A stretch of 37,205 nt of DNA, from NCBI GenBank assembly GCA_017577285.1, contig PITV01000002.1, positions 1 through 37,205 on the forward strand. Reading direction: 5' to 3'. The stretch comes from Clostridiales bacterium (GTDB lineage Bacteria > Bacillota > Clostridia > Christensenellales > Aristaeellaceae). The notes below the pieces were generated by a model that made no database searches, was not told the DNA's origin, and worked only from the letters and a program-made list of their open reading frames with translations. The stretch's first letter is position 1, and each line of letters opens with the position of its first letter. Positions 17,350-26,825 of this stretch are shown here, in pieces. The position numbers were made by a program, and so were the translations under genes.

Positions 17350-19191
17350 TCACTCGGTCTTTTCCTTCGCAGCCAGGATCTCCATGGCGCGCTCCTCTGT
17401 GAACTGGTTGGTATACAGCTTGTAGTACTCACCCTTCAGCGCGATCAGTTCACGGTGAGTGCCGCTCTCGGCGATCTTACCGTCGCGGATCAGAAGGATC
17501 CGGTCCGCCGTGCGCACGGTGGAAAGACGGTGGGCGATAATGAAGGATGTACGCCCGGTCAGCACCTTGGAAATGGCGTTCTGAATGATCATTTCGGTCT
17601 GAGTATCCACCGAGGAGGTGGCTTCATCCAGCACGAAGATGGCGGGATCCGCCAGGATCGCTCTGGCAAAGGAGATCAGCTGCTTCTCGCCGGTGGACAG
17701 GCGTCCTCCGCCCTCGCCCACCTGGGTCTCATAGCCGTTCTCCATCTTCAGGATGAAGTTCTCGGCGTTCACCATGCGTGCCGCCTCGTGCACCTGTTCA
17801 TCGGTGGCTTCAGGCTTTCCGTAGCGGATGTTGTCGGCAATGGTGCCGGAGAACAGGTGAGGCTCCTGGAGCACATAGCCCAGATGGCTCTGGAGCCACA
17901 GCTGGCTGCGCTGACGGTAATCCACGCCGTCAATGAGGATCTCGCCCGCGGTAGGCTCATAGAACCGGCACAGCAGGTTCACAACGGTGCTCTTTCCGGC
18001 GCCCGTGGGTCCCACCAGCGCGATGGTCTGGCCCTGCTTCACGCTGAGGTTGAAATCTGAAAGGACCTTGTCGCCCTTCTTGTACTGGAAATCCACATGA
18101 CGGAACTCGATGTCACCGTGGAGTTCAGGCCAGTTTTCCTTTTTCGGATGGAAGTTGTCACCGAATACCTCTTCCACTTCTTTGCTGTCCACGATGTCGG
18201 GCTCGGTCTGCAGCAGGGTGATGACGCGCTCCGCGGCAGCCTGGGCGCTCTGCATATCGGCAAAGGTGCCGGCTATATTGCGGATAGGCTCAAACAGCTG
18301 CATGGTATAGCTGACGAACGCCACCAGCGTGCCCACTTCAATGGCCGAGGCAGCCACCATGGAGCCGCCCTTCCACAGCACATAGGCGGTGGCGATGGAG
18401 CCGATGGAGGTGACGATGGGCAGGTACAGGGCGGAGAGGGACGCGGCGCTGACGGAGGAGCGCTTCATGCGGTGGGTGAGCTGTGTGAACTCTTCCATAT
18501 TGCGTTCCTCGCGCACCAGCGTCTTGGTGGTCTTGGCACCCATGATGCCCTCATTGAAGGAGCCGGTGATCTCGCTGTTGGTCTTCCTCACCTTGCGGTA
18601 GGAATGCAGGATCTTCTGCTGAAACTTCCAGCTGATGAGCGCCAGAGGCGGCACCACCAGCAGCACGATGAGCGTGACGCCTGGCAGCAGAATGAACATG
18701 GTGATAAGGCTCAGCACGATCATGACGGCGCCCCATACCAGATCCAGCAGGCTCCAACCGATGGTTTCGGCCAGGCGCTGGGCATCGCTGGTCATCCTGC
18801 TCATCAGGTAGCCCACAGGCATGGTGTCATAGTAGCTGAAGGGCAGTTCCTGAAGCTTCCTGAAGCCCTGTCTGCGGATGGTGTAGCACACGCCGCACTC
18901 GATCTCGCCGCCCAGGTACAGGAAACGGTAGATAAAGAACACTTCCACGGCGATCAGCACGCCGTATCCGAGGCAGAACACCCACAGGTTCTCTGTGGTC
19001 TGTTCCTTGATAAAATGGTCGATGGCATACTTGCTCATCAGGGGAAAGATCACATCGCACACGGCACAGGCCGCCATGCAGAGGATGAGGCGGAGCAGAT
19101 GTCCGTAGTAATCCTTTGCGTAGTGCATGATGTTCTTCCACAGGGATAAACTGAATTTCTGCGTATAATCCTTTTCTTCTGTCTGCTGCAT
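17350..19191 (-). CDS. ABC exporter half-transporter (TM domain + NBD), second subunit of a heterodimer
   Basis: GPTGAGKSTVV, RLSTGEKQLISFARAILADPAIFVLDEATSSVDT; start MQQTEEKDY adjacent to the upstream stop. Confidence 0.92.
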   Translation of the reverse strand: MQQTEEKDYTQKFSLSLWKNIMHYAKDYYGHLLRLILCMAACAVCDVIFPLMSKYAIDHFIKEQTTENLWVFCLGYGVLIAVEVFFIYRFLYLGGEIECGVCYTIRRQGFRKLQELPFSYYDTMPVGYLMSRMTSDAQRLAETIGWSLLDLVWGAVMIVLSLITMFILLPGVTLIVLLVVPPLALISWKFQQKILHSYRKVRKTNSEITGSFNEGIMGAKTTKTLVREERNMEEFTQLTHRMKRSSVSAASLSALYLPIVTSIGSIATAYVLWKGGSMVAASAIEVGTLVAFVSYTMQLFEPIRNIAGTFADMQSAQAAAERVITLLQTEPDIVDSKEVEEVFGDNFHPKKENWPELHGDIEFRHVDFQYKKGDKVLSDFNLSVKQGQTIALVGPTGAGKSTVVNLLCRFYEPTAGEILIDGVDYRQRSQLWLQSHLGYVLQEPHLFSGTIADNIRYGKPEATDEQVHEAARMVNAENFILKMENGYETQVGEGGGRLSTGEKQLISFARAILADPAIFVLDEATSSVDTQTEMIIQNAISKVLTGRTSFIIAHRLSTVRTADRILLIRDGKIAESGTHRELIALKGEYYKLYTNQFTEERAMEILAAKEKTE

Positions 19192-19192
19192 A

Positions 19193-21067
19193 TTACTCAC
19201 CTGCCTTTTCGATCGCAGGGCAGGCGCCGGAAGAAGCGGGGACTTCCATTTGGTTGTCCTCCCTGAACTCATCTTCCAGAGCGCTCTGGATATTAAAGAT
19301 ACGGCTGTACAGGCCGGGAACGCTCATCAGTTCCTCATGCGTTCCCTGCTGTGTGACGCGTCCGTCCTCCATCACCAGGATCAGATCCGCCTGGCTGAGG
19401 GTGACGACGCGGTGAGAGATGATGATGGTGGTGGTATCCTGACTGCGCTGCTTCAGCGCGTGACGGATCTGGGCATCGGTCTCCGTATCGACCGCGGAAA
19501 GAGAGTCATCAAAGATCAGGATATCATTCTCCTTCATGAGCGTTCTGGCAATAGCCACACGCTGCTTCTGCCCGCCGGACAGGGTGACGCCCTTCTCGCC
19601 CACCAGAGTGTCCCAGCCCTTGTCGCTGGAAAGGATGAATTCCTTCGCGGCGGCATCATTGACAGCGGCTTCGATCTCCTGCTCAGAGGGATCGGCGGCG
19701 GCGATGGTCACATTATCCTTCAGGGTGCGGGAGAACAGGAAGGGCTCCTGCAGGATCAGGCCCACGCGGGAGCGCAGCCAGATCCGGTCGATCTGCTGAA
19801 TATCCTCTCCACCGATGGTGATCCTGCCCGACTTGGGCGCGAACAGCCGCTGCAGCAGCTGCACCACAGTGCTTTTTCCGCTGCCGGTGGCGCCCAGGAT
19901 GGCCACGGTTTTGCCCGCGGGGATGGTGAAGGACATGTGAGACAGCACATCTCTGCCCTCTTCATAGCCGAAGGAAACATCGTCAAACACGATATCGCCC
20001 TTCAGGGAGGGTTTCACGGCATCCGGTTCCTCCGGTTCGGCGGGCTCGGTGAGCACCTCGCTGATCCTCTTGAGGGCCACGCCGCTCTTTCCGGCGTCAG
20101 ACAGGATGCGTCCCAGCTGACGGATCGGCCATACCAGTTTCCACACATAGGTGGTGAAGATGGTCACGGTACCCACGGTGATCACGCCCCTGCAGGCGAA
20201 ATACACGCACACCAGCAGGGTGATCATGCTCTGGGTCATGCTGAGCAGGTCTCCGCCCGCCCAGTACACGGCCAGCAGTCTGCAGATCTTGAAGTTCTTT
20301 TTGCGGTAATCGCTGCTGACGCCGTCGAATTTCTCGACCTCGTCCTCCTGTTTTCCGAAAGCGCGCACGACGCGCACACCGGTCAGGTCCTCCTGCAGCA
20401 CATTGCTCATCTTTCCTTCCGCCTCATCGGCATCCTTGAAGGTCTTACTGACCCACTTGAAGAACAGCCAGGCAAAGAAGAACAGTCCGGGCACCATGAT
20501 CATGCTGAAGAGCGCCACGGTAAGATCCTCGCGCACCATATAGAACACGGCAACCGCCACGCTCAGCACGCAGTTGAACACATTGAGCAGCTGGCCAGAG
20601 AGGAAACGGCGCACCGTTTCCACATCGGAGGTGCAGCGCTGGATCAGATCGCCGGTCTCTGCCTTCACATGATAGGAAAAGGGCAGATGCTGCACATGAT
20701 CGTACAGCTGCTCTCTCAGGTGCATGGAGATGTTTTCGCCGGCGACCGCCTGCCAGCGGCCCTTGAAATACGAGAAAAGCCCGCCCAGCACGCTGAGGGC
20801 CACCAGCACAAGTCCCATCATCCACAGATGGGATGACATATAGTCCTTTCCGCCCAGGCCTTCAACGATCTGCTGCATAAATCCGGGCAGATGGGATTTC
20901 GCGTTTTCTCCGGCGGCCCCGATATAAATATCCAGTGTCTCCGCCAGCAGCACAGGGGTGATAAAATCGATCACCACCGCCGCCAGCGTGAAGACCAGGG
21001 CGCCGCCGAAATATCTTTTATTCTTGAAGATCAGCTGCCTCATCAGATGAGGCTTCTTGGAATTCAT
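19193..21067 (-). CDS. ABC exporter half-transporter, first subunit, with FDD in place of the usual DE after Walker B
   Basis: GATGSGKSTVVQLL, LSGGQKQRVAIARTLMKENDILIFDDSLSAVDT. Confidence 0.93.
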   Translation of the reverse strand: MNSKKPHLMRQLIFKNKRYFGGALVFTLAAVVIDFITPVLLAETLDIYIGAAGENAKSHLPGFMQQIVEGLGGKDYMSSHLWMMGLVLVALSVLGGLFSYFKGRWQAVAGENISMHLREQLYDHVQHLPFSYHVKAETGDLIQRCTSDVETVRRFLSGQLLNVFNCVLSVAVAVFYMVREDLTVALFSMIMVPGLFFFAWLFFKWVSKTFKDADEAEGKMSNVLQEDLTGVRVVRAFGKQEDEVEKFDGVSSDYRKKNFKICRLLAVYWAGGDLLSMTQSMITLLVCVYFACRGVITVGTVTIFTTYVWKLVWPIRQLGRILSDAGKSGVALKRISEVLTEPAEPEEPDAVKPSLKGDIVFDDVSFGYEEGRDVLSHMSFTIPAGKTVAILGATGSGKSTVVQLLQRLFAPKSGRITIGGEDIQQIDRIWLRSRVGLILQEPFLFSRTLKDNVTIAAADPSEQEIEAAVNDAAAKEFILSSDKGWDTLVGEKGVTLSGGQKQRVAIARTLMKENDILIFDDSLSAVDTETDAQIRHALKQRSQDTTTIIISHRVVTLSQADLILVMEDGRVTQQGTHEELMSVPGLYSRIFNIQSALEDEFREDNQMEVPASSGACPAIEKAGE

Positions 21068-21188
21068 GACAGTTTTCTCCTTTGTACTATAAAGACAGAT
21101 CAGGCAGATATATCATTTCTCCCCGTCCGCGGGTATTCCCCTCCCCCGCCGGAACACTTCAGACAGGCCGGAATGACCGGAAACAAAA

Positions 21189-21218
21189 GAAACGGCCCGT
21201 CCGCAGACAAGCCGTTTC
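21189..21218 (-). terminator. Intrinsic terminator/attenuator in the ABC exporter leader
   Basis: Minus strand GAAACGGCTTGTC TGCG GACGGGCCGTTTC (13-bp stem including G-U pairs, 4-nt loop) then TTTTGTTT, upstream of the exporter start at 21067. Confidence 0.8.
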
Positions 21219-21244
21219 TCACCGCACAAAAAGATGCGTGCGTA

Positions 21245-21313
21245 TTACAGTCGGCCGCGCGGACATACAGATACCATCTCAACTCGGGCATTCAGAACAG
21301 CGTTCATTTTCAT
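21245..21313 (-). CDS. Candidate 22-aa leader peptide MKMNAVLNARVEMVSVCPRGRL
   Basis: ATG at 21313 preceded by GAAAGGAGGCCGCAAAG; stop TAA at 21245-21247, 26 nt before the attenuator hairpin; not in the ORF track because of its length. Confidence 0.7.
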   Translation of the reverse strand: MKMNAVLNARVEMVSVCPRGRL

Positions 21314-21369
21314 CTTTGCGGCCTCCTTTCTTTCAAATTTTCGTAGTCCCGCCGCGGACCACGCGGATA

Positions 21370-21399
21370 ACTATAGCAGAGGGCATCCCCTTTTGTCAA
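21370..21399 (-). promoter_or_regulatory. Sigma-A promoter TTGACA-N18-TATAGT of the leader/ABC exporter operon
   Basis: -35 at 21394-21399, -10 at 21370-21375. Confidence 0.75.
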
Positions 21400-21473
21400 C
21401 CGCTTTTGTAAAATTTGTTGACACCGGCAGCGGAATGCCGCCGCCGTTCCGTACGGGATCGATCTGCCTTCTC

Positions 21474-22874
21474 TCAGTTTTTCCCGCCGGACAGCGCGCT
21501 GTCCAGCATATCCATCAGCGCCGCCGCGGCTGCCGGATCACTGTCGATCCAGTTCACCGTGAGGCTGCTGATCGCCGCCGTCTGGGTGCCGGTCATGCAG
21601 TTTCCGCTGAAGGAGAGCATCGCCCCGCTTCCCGCCGTTTCATCCGTCAGCCTCAGTTCGCCTGTCATATACAGGGCGGTGGTCCTGCCGGAAGCGCTGT
21701 ACATGTGCAGATCGCAGGTCACTTTCATGCTGTGGATGTCATTCCCGTCCGCGGGAAGGATGCTGAGGCAGAAGCTCACATCCTGCGTCATCTGATCCTT
21801 CGAACGGTCATAGGAAGTGGCGCCGGTCTTCTCCTCCCACACAAAACCGAAAGCGCGTTCCCCGCGGGCGTAAGCACCCTGCCAGCCGGACGCGATCTTT
21901 TGCAAAGTGATCTTCTCGACCTCTCCGGACAGCGGGGTAAGGGTGATATCATATACATCCCCGTCCTTGAGCGGAGTCACTGTCAGGGATACATACCGCA
22001 GCGGTACTCCCTCCGGGAAGGGCAGCTCCGCGTCCAGACGGGTCAGGTTTGCGGCGGTATCATAGGTGCGGATGAGCACCGCGCTCCCGTCGATCTTCAT
22101 GCCCCTCAGATCCAGTTCCTCACTGCCTTCTCCCAGCAGCATATCCCACGCTTCCTGTCCGAGCACAGGCTGCAGGCACAGCGCGGCTTCCTCATCCTGA
22201 CGCAGCTGTTCCAGCACCGCTGCCAGTTCATTGGCAAGGGCCCGGCCGGGCACGGTGTAGATCAGCGTGATCTGGCCGTTTTCCTGTTCCACTCTGCAGT
22301 AATCGGACATCCAGAAGCCCGCTTCCTCGATGACGGCGCCGAGCGCCGCGTCCATGCTGTCATTTCCGGCGGTCGAAAGGACGCGCAGCACCGTCGCGGC
22401 ACCCTCTCCGATGATCCCGGTATTGACCAGCATGCTGATCAGACCGTCCTTTTCAAAGCCCCAGAACTGATCGCTGGTCAGGGATGAACCGAACGCCACC
22501 TGATCGTTGTTGTTCAGGATCCGCAGGGAAAACATTTCCGCTCCGTTATGACCGGTCACCGCGATGCCGGTATCCATATCATAGCAGCTGATCCCGTTCT
22601 TCTTGACGGTGGTGCCCGTCCCGCTCAGGCGGAAATCTGCGCCGTTCCATTCCTTCATCGCGCTGAAAACGCGGTCCAGCGGCCAGCCCATTTCCGCGCC
22701 CCTTACAGTAAAGATGCCCTTTACATCATAAGCCGAGCCGGTGGGCTGCTTCATCAGCTTCTCTGTCAGTTCATAATCCGCCGCGAGGCCCGCGCAGGGG
22801 AGCAGGCATGCCGCCATGCACAGTGCCAGCACAAGAGCCGCGAGGCGCTTTTCCGTATGCTTCATATGCTTCAT
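21474..22874 (-). CDS. Large secreted hypothetical protein
   Basis: Signal peptide; beta-rich appearance; no recognised domain. Confidence 0.75.
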   Translation of the reverse strand: MKHMKHTEKRLAALVLALCMAACLLPCAGLAADYELTEKLMKQPTGSAYDVKGIFTVRGAEMGWPLDRVFSAMKEWNGADFRLSGTGTTVKKNGISCYDMDTGIAVTGHNGAEMFSLRILNNNDQVAFGSSLTSDQFWGFEKDGLISMLVNTGIIGEGAATVLRVLSTAGNDSMDAALGAVIEEAGFWMSDYCRVEQENGQITLIYTVPGRALANELAAVLEQLRQDEEAALCLQPVLGQEAWDMLLGEGSEELDLRGMKIDGSAVLIRTYDTAANLTRLDAELPFPEGVPLRYVSLTVTPLKDGDVYDITLTPLSGEVEKITLQKIASGWQGAYARGERAFGFVWEEKTGATSYDRSKDQMTQDVSFCLSILPADGNDIHSMKVTCDLHMYSASGRTTALYMTGELRLTDETAGSGAMLSFSGNCMTGTQTAAISSLTVNWIDSDPAAAAALMDMLDSALSGGKN

Positions 22875-22942
22875 CTCCTTTTCAGGTGTGAGCCGTATTC
22901 ATTCAGACAGGGGATCCCGGACCGTTTTTCGCCGGGCACCGC

Positions 22943-24352
22943 TTAACGCACAAAGAACGAATCCGCGTCATTCTCTTCCGCGGGCGCTTCCGTCAGGACA
23001 GGCCCCATGGCCATCCAGTCCGCAGTGCGCAGTTCATGGGCCAGCAGCATCCGGTCCTCCTGCGGTTCACCGCTCATAAGGCGGGCAAAGGACCGCAGCA
23101 GCTCCGCGTACACATCCGCCCCGTTCGCGAACACAAGGGAGGCCTCCTCCCTTCCGGGCTCCCGCTCAAAGCCGAAGGTCACAGAAAGATCTGCGCTGAT
23201 ATCGATGGTCTCACCGGTCCGGTGCACCACATCCACGCTTCCGCTCCCCGTGCCGCCGGTATATTTCAGATCCGGCTTGACGGTCAGGGATGTCTCTTTT
23301 CCGTCCTTCGTCTCCGTCCTGCGGATCGTTCCGCTGATGGTTTCCGTGCCGTTCTTCATTTTGTCCGTCAGGCTGAAAGTCATCCCGGTCACGGTCTTCT
23401 CGCTGCCCAGCCGCCATGTGAGATCCTCCCCGCCGGTGCAGGTGACCGTCTGGCCGGAGATCTTCCGCTCCATCCACAGGGTATGCTTGCAATTGTCATT
23501 GCCCGATTTCGCCTTGGACGCGAGAGAGAAGGTCAGCCCGCCGCTGTTCGCCGCCAGGTACATTTTGAAAGCGCGGGGCTTTTCCATATAGGTGACATCG
23601 CCGCTCAGCTCAAATGCCACCGGCGTGCCGTTCCTGTCTTTATAAACAGTGAAGGTCACCTTCTCCGCGAAAACGATCTGCGCGAGGTAATCTCTCGTGA
23701 CCGGGGACGGCGGAAAATCACCGGTCAGTCTCAGCACATAGCTCAGCAGTTCTCCGGCCTGCAGGCCATCCAGCTCATAGACCGCTCTGCTCTTCATGGA
23801 GCCCACATGACTGAAGAAGGTATCCGTTTCCTTTTCGGATGTCTTTTTATAGGCTCTGGCTTTCCGGGCGATCCTGGCCATCAGATGAGGCCAGTCATCC
23901 AAGAAAGAGATATACCCGAAGGTCTCGCCGTATCCGGTATCGATGACCGGCCCGCCGGTGATCAGTTCTCCCCCGTTGACCCGGGTGATCACAGCGTCTC
24001 CCTGCGTTTTCTGTGAAAAGTCGATATATACCGTGTTTCCCTTTTCCAGAGAAAAACCGCTGCCGTCACCGGAGATATAAAGGGTGACGGAGGCATCGGA
24101 GAGCAGCCGGTTCACCAGCGCTTTTCCCTTGTCGGTCAGCGTGCGCAGCCGGCGGAACTGAAAGCCCCTCACCTGCACCGCCAGCCGTTCCCCGGCGGCG
24201 ATCCTTCCGGCAAACTGCTCCGAAAGGCGCGTTTCCTCCTGCGCCGGCAGGGTCTCATCCCCCAGCCCCGGCACAGTCATAATAAGGCACAGGAGCAGAC
24301 AGAGCGCGCTGAACAAAGCCCGTTTTACACTTTTACGCCTGCACTCACCCAT
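22943..24352 (-). CDS. Large secreted hypothetical protein
   Basis: Signal peptide; similar size and orientation to the neighbouring 21474-22874 gene; no recognised domain. Confidence 0.75.
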   Translation of the reverse strand: MGECRRKSVKRALFSALCLLLCLIMTVPGLGDETLPAQEETRLSEQFAGRIAAGERLAVQVRGFQFRRLRTLTDKGKALVNRLLSDASVTLYISGDGSGFSLEKGNTVYIDFSQKTQGDAVITRVNGGELITGGPVIDTGYGETFGYISFLDDWPHLMARIARKARAYKKTSEKETDTFFSHVGSMKSRAVYELDGLQAGELLSYVLRLTGDFPPSPVTRDYLAQIVFAEKVTFTVYKDRNGTPVAFELSGDVTYMEKPRAFKMYLAANSGGLTFSLASKAKSGNDNCKHTLWMERKISGQTVTCTGGEDLTWRLGSEKTVTGMTFSLTDKMKNGTETISGTIRRTETKDGKETSLTVKPDLKYTGGTGSGSVDVVHRTGETIDISADLSVTFGFEREPGREEASLVFANGADVYAELLRSFARLMSGEPQEDRMLLAHELRTADWMAMGPVLTEAPAEENDADSFFVR

Positions 24353-24378
24353 GCCTGCTCCTCCGTCCGCGACCGTTC

Positions 24379-25788
24379 TCAGTCCTTTTTCGTGTCCCCG
24401 TGTTCCTGCATCTGCTCGTTCAGCAGGTTGATATTGCCGCAGCCCATGGTCAGCACCAAATCACCGGGCTGCCAGTGCGCGCGCAGATAGGCCTCTGTAT
24501 CCTCAAAGGTGGGAGTCAGCACCGCGTCGATCCCGTGCTGACGCATCCCGTCCACTACCATCCGGCTGTTGATATCGCCGGGATCGTGCTCTCTGGCTGC
24601 ATAGATATCGGTCACCAGGGTGAAATCCGCTTCCTTCGTGCAGGTGAGATATCCGTCAAACAGCGTCTTCACGCGGGAGTAGGTATGAGGCTGCATCACG
24701 GCCCACAGGCGTTTCGGCTCCTTCATGCGGGACACATGGAGCGCTCCGGCCATTTCGGCGGGGTTGTGTCCGTAATCGTGATACATCTTCACGCCGTCGA
24801 TCATACCGGTATACTCATCCCTGCGGTGAGCGCCGGTGAAATCGCTGAGGGTGGCGCACACCTGCTCCGCGTCCGCCCCGTAAAGGGTGCCGGCGGCAAA
24901 GGCAGCCAGAGCATTGGTGACATTGAACTCTCCGCCCACCTGCAGGTCGATATGCCCCTTCTTTTCGCCGCGGACCATCACATCAAAGGAACCGCAGCCG
25001 TATTCCATCACCAGATCGGCGGGATAGTAGTCATTCTGTTCCCCCATGCCGAAGGTATAGGTCCTGCGGCCCTTCTCCAGCGCGGAGAACAGGCGCAGCA
25101 CCCGCGGGTCCTCGCCCCAACCCAGCGCGATGCCGCCCTCCGGCAGCAGGGACAGGAACTGGCCGAAGGCTTCCTCCACATGCTCGATATCGCCGTAGCA
25201 GTCCAGATGGTCCGCGTCGATATTCAGCACCACCGCCAGGGTGGGGAACATATGCAGGAAGCTCCTGTTGAATTCACAGGCCTCCGCCACAAAAACGTGC
25301 CTGCTGCCCACACGGCTGCCGCCGCCGATGGCATCCAGCCTGCCGCCGATGGACACGGCGGGATCCGCCCCCGCTTCACACAGACACTGGGAGATCATGG
25401 AGGCGGTGGTAGTCTTTCCATGAGCGCCGCACACGCAGATCCTCACATCGTGCCTCTGCATCAGCTGACCCAGTAGCACAGCGCGTTCCATCTGCGGGAT
25501 GCCGAGCCTGGACGCTTCCTCCCGCTCCGGGTTATCCGTCGGAATGGCGGCGGAATAGACCAGCAGATCCGCTCCATGCACATTCTCCGGGAAATGCCCG
25601 ATATGCACGGTAACGCCATTTTCGCGCAGCCTTTCGACCGCGTGAGACAGGGTTTTGTCGCTGCCGGTAACAGTATAGCCTTCCTTTATCAGCATATCAG
25701 CCAGGCCGCTCATGGAAGAGCCGCCGATGCCGATCATGTGGATCCTTTTTCCCTGATAATCCCAGATGGATACCGTATTTTCCGTCAT
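24379..25788 (-). CDS. murC: UDP-N-acetylmuramate--L-alanine ligase
   Basis: HMIGIGGSSMSGLADMLIKEGYTVTGSD, CGAHGKTTTASMIS, EACEFNRSFLHMFPTLAVVLNIDADHLD, YHDYGHNPAEM. Confidence 0.93.
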   Translation of the reverse strand: MTENTVSIWDYQGKRIHMIGIGGSSMSGLADMLIKEGYTVTGSDKTLSHAVERLRENGVTVHIGHFPENVHGADLLVYSAAIPTDNPEREEASRLGIPQMERAVLLGQLMQRHDVRICVCGAHGKTTTASMISQCLCEAGADPAVSIGGRLDAIGGGSRVGSRHVFVAEACEFNRSFLHMFPTLAVVLNIDADHLDCYGDIEHVEEAFGQFLSLLPEGGIALGWGEDPRVLRLFSALEKGRRTYTFGMGEQNDYYPADLVMEYGCGSFDVMVRGEKKGHIDLQVGGEFNVTNALAAFAAGTLYGADAEQVCATLSDFTGAHRRDEYTGMIDGVKMYHDYGHNPAEMAGALHVSRMKEPKRLWAVMQPHTYSRVKTLFDGYLTCTKEADFTLVTDIYAAREHDPGDINSRMVVDGMRQHGIDAVLTPTFEDTEAYLRAHWQPGDLVLTMGCGNINLLNEQMQEHGDTKKD

Positions 25789-25903
25789 ATTTTTCCTCCG
25801 TCGCGCTCCCCGTTTCCCGGCCGGCGCCGTTCAGCCGCAGCCGCGGTTGCAATATCAGTCCATCATCCGCGTCAGAGACGCAAACCTTTCCGTTTACAGT
25901 ATA

Positions 25904-26701
25904 TCACAACTGCCTGATTTTGTCGAATACGCTGTCCGTCACCGGGATCCCGCACGCCCTGACCTCCTCCGGCGCCCGGGGCGACAGGCAGGGATGCCCG
26001 CACAGGTTCAGCATGGCCAGGTCATTGAACTGGTCCCCGAACGCCATGACGGACGCGGGATCAATGCCCGTTTCCCGGCACAGCAGTTTCAGCGCGTCCC
26101 CCTTGTTGACGGGTGTGAAATCCAGCCAGCTCCTCCCCGCCACATCGGCGTGGATCCTGCCCTGCCATTTCTCCTGCAGCGGTTTCGACAGCGGAAGGAT
26201 GTCTCCGTCATAAAAGCCCGATATCTTGATGTATTCTCCGGCATACATGAAGGGATCCTCCGCGATCGCCGCGGTGTTCCGCAGACGGTAGATGATATCA
26301 TCCGTAAAGGACCGGTCTGCGTCCGCGAACATGACAGTGCACTCCGGCAGGCTCATCAGCACCTGCATGCCGGCGTCGCGGATATCACGGATCAGTTCCT
26401 CTGCCATTTGCTTCCCGATCCGGGAGGCGGAAAGTATCTCATCGCCCCTTTTCACCAGGCATCCGTTTTCGCATATAAAGGAGATGTCCCGCCACACGCC
26501 GCTGAACATCCGCCGCATATTGGCGTACTGCCGCCCGGACGCCGCGCAGAAAGCGATGCCCTTCTCCTTCAGCCGCCCGATCTCATCAAACATGCCCTCC
26601 GGAAGAGCGCCCTTTTCATCCAGCAGCGTTCCGTCCAGATCGCTTACCACCATCCTGATACCGTCAGTATCCGTCATCCGTTCATGCCCTGTTCCTTTCA
26701 T
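25904..26701 (-). CDS. Cof-type HAD-IIB family hydrolase
   Basis: VVSDLDGTLLDEKGALP and VMAFGDQFNDLAMLNLCG; an alternative start at 26677 is possible. Confidence 0.92.
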   Translation of the reverse strand: MKGTGHERMTDTDGIRMVVSDLDGTLLDEKGALPEGMFDEIGRLKEKGIAFCAASGRQYANMRRMFSGVWRDISFICENGCLVKRGDEILSASRIGKQMAEELIRDIRDAGMQVLMSLPECTVMFADADRSFTDDIIYRLRNTAAIAEDPFMYAGEYIKISGFYDGDILPLSKPLQEKWQGRIHADVAGRSWLDFTPVNKGDALKLLCRETGIDPASVMAFGDQFNDLAMLNLCGHPCLSPRAPEEVRACGIPVTDSVFDKIRQL

Positions 26702-26763
26702 GAGAGGTGCCGCTCCCGATTATACCACAACTTATCTTCTTTCATAATACCTTTACGGGATGC

Positions 26764-26792
26764 TTTACAACTTTTACGAAAAGGGATAAAAT
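26764..26792 (+). promoter_or_regulatory. Sigma-A promoter TTTACA-N17-TAAAAT of the ACT-PFL operon
   Basis: -35 at 26764-26769, -10 at 26787-26792; start at 26826. Confidence 0.65.
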
Positions 26793-26825
26793 AGACCGCG
26801 TAAATCCGGAAAAGGTGGTAGCGTT

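Noticed and set aside
19250-20836. 528-aa plus-strand ORF opposite the first ABC subunit
   Set aside because: Antisense to a clear ABC exporter; no domain or RBS.
21100-21291. 63-aa minus-strand ORF MPELRWYLYVRAADCNTHASFCAVRNG... in the ABC leader
   Set aside because: No RBS, reads through the terminator hairpin in another frame; the 22-codon ORF at 21245-21313 has the RBS and sits correctly before the hairpin.
24400-25476. 358-aa plus-strand ORF opposite murC
   Set aside because: Shadow ORF antisense to a universally conserved gene.
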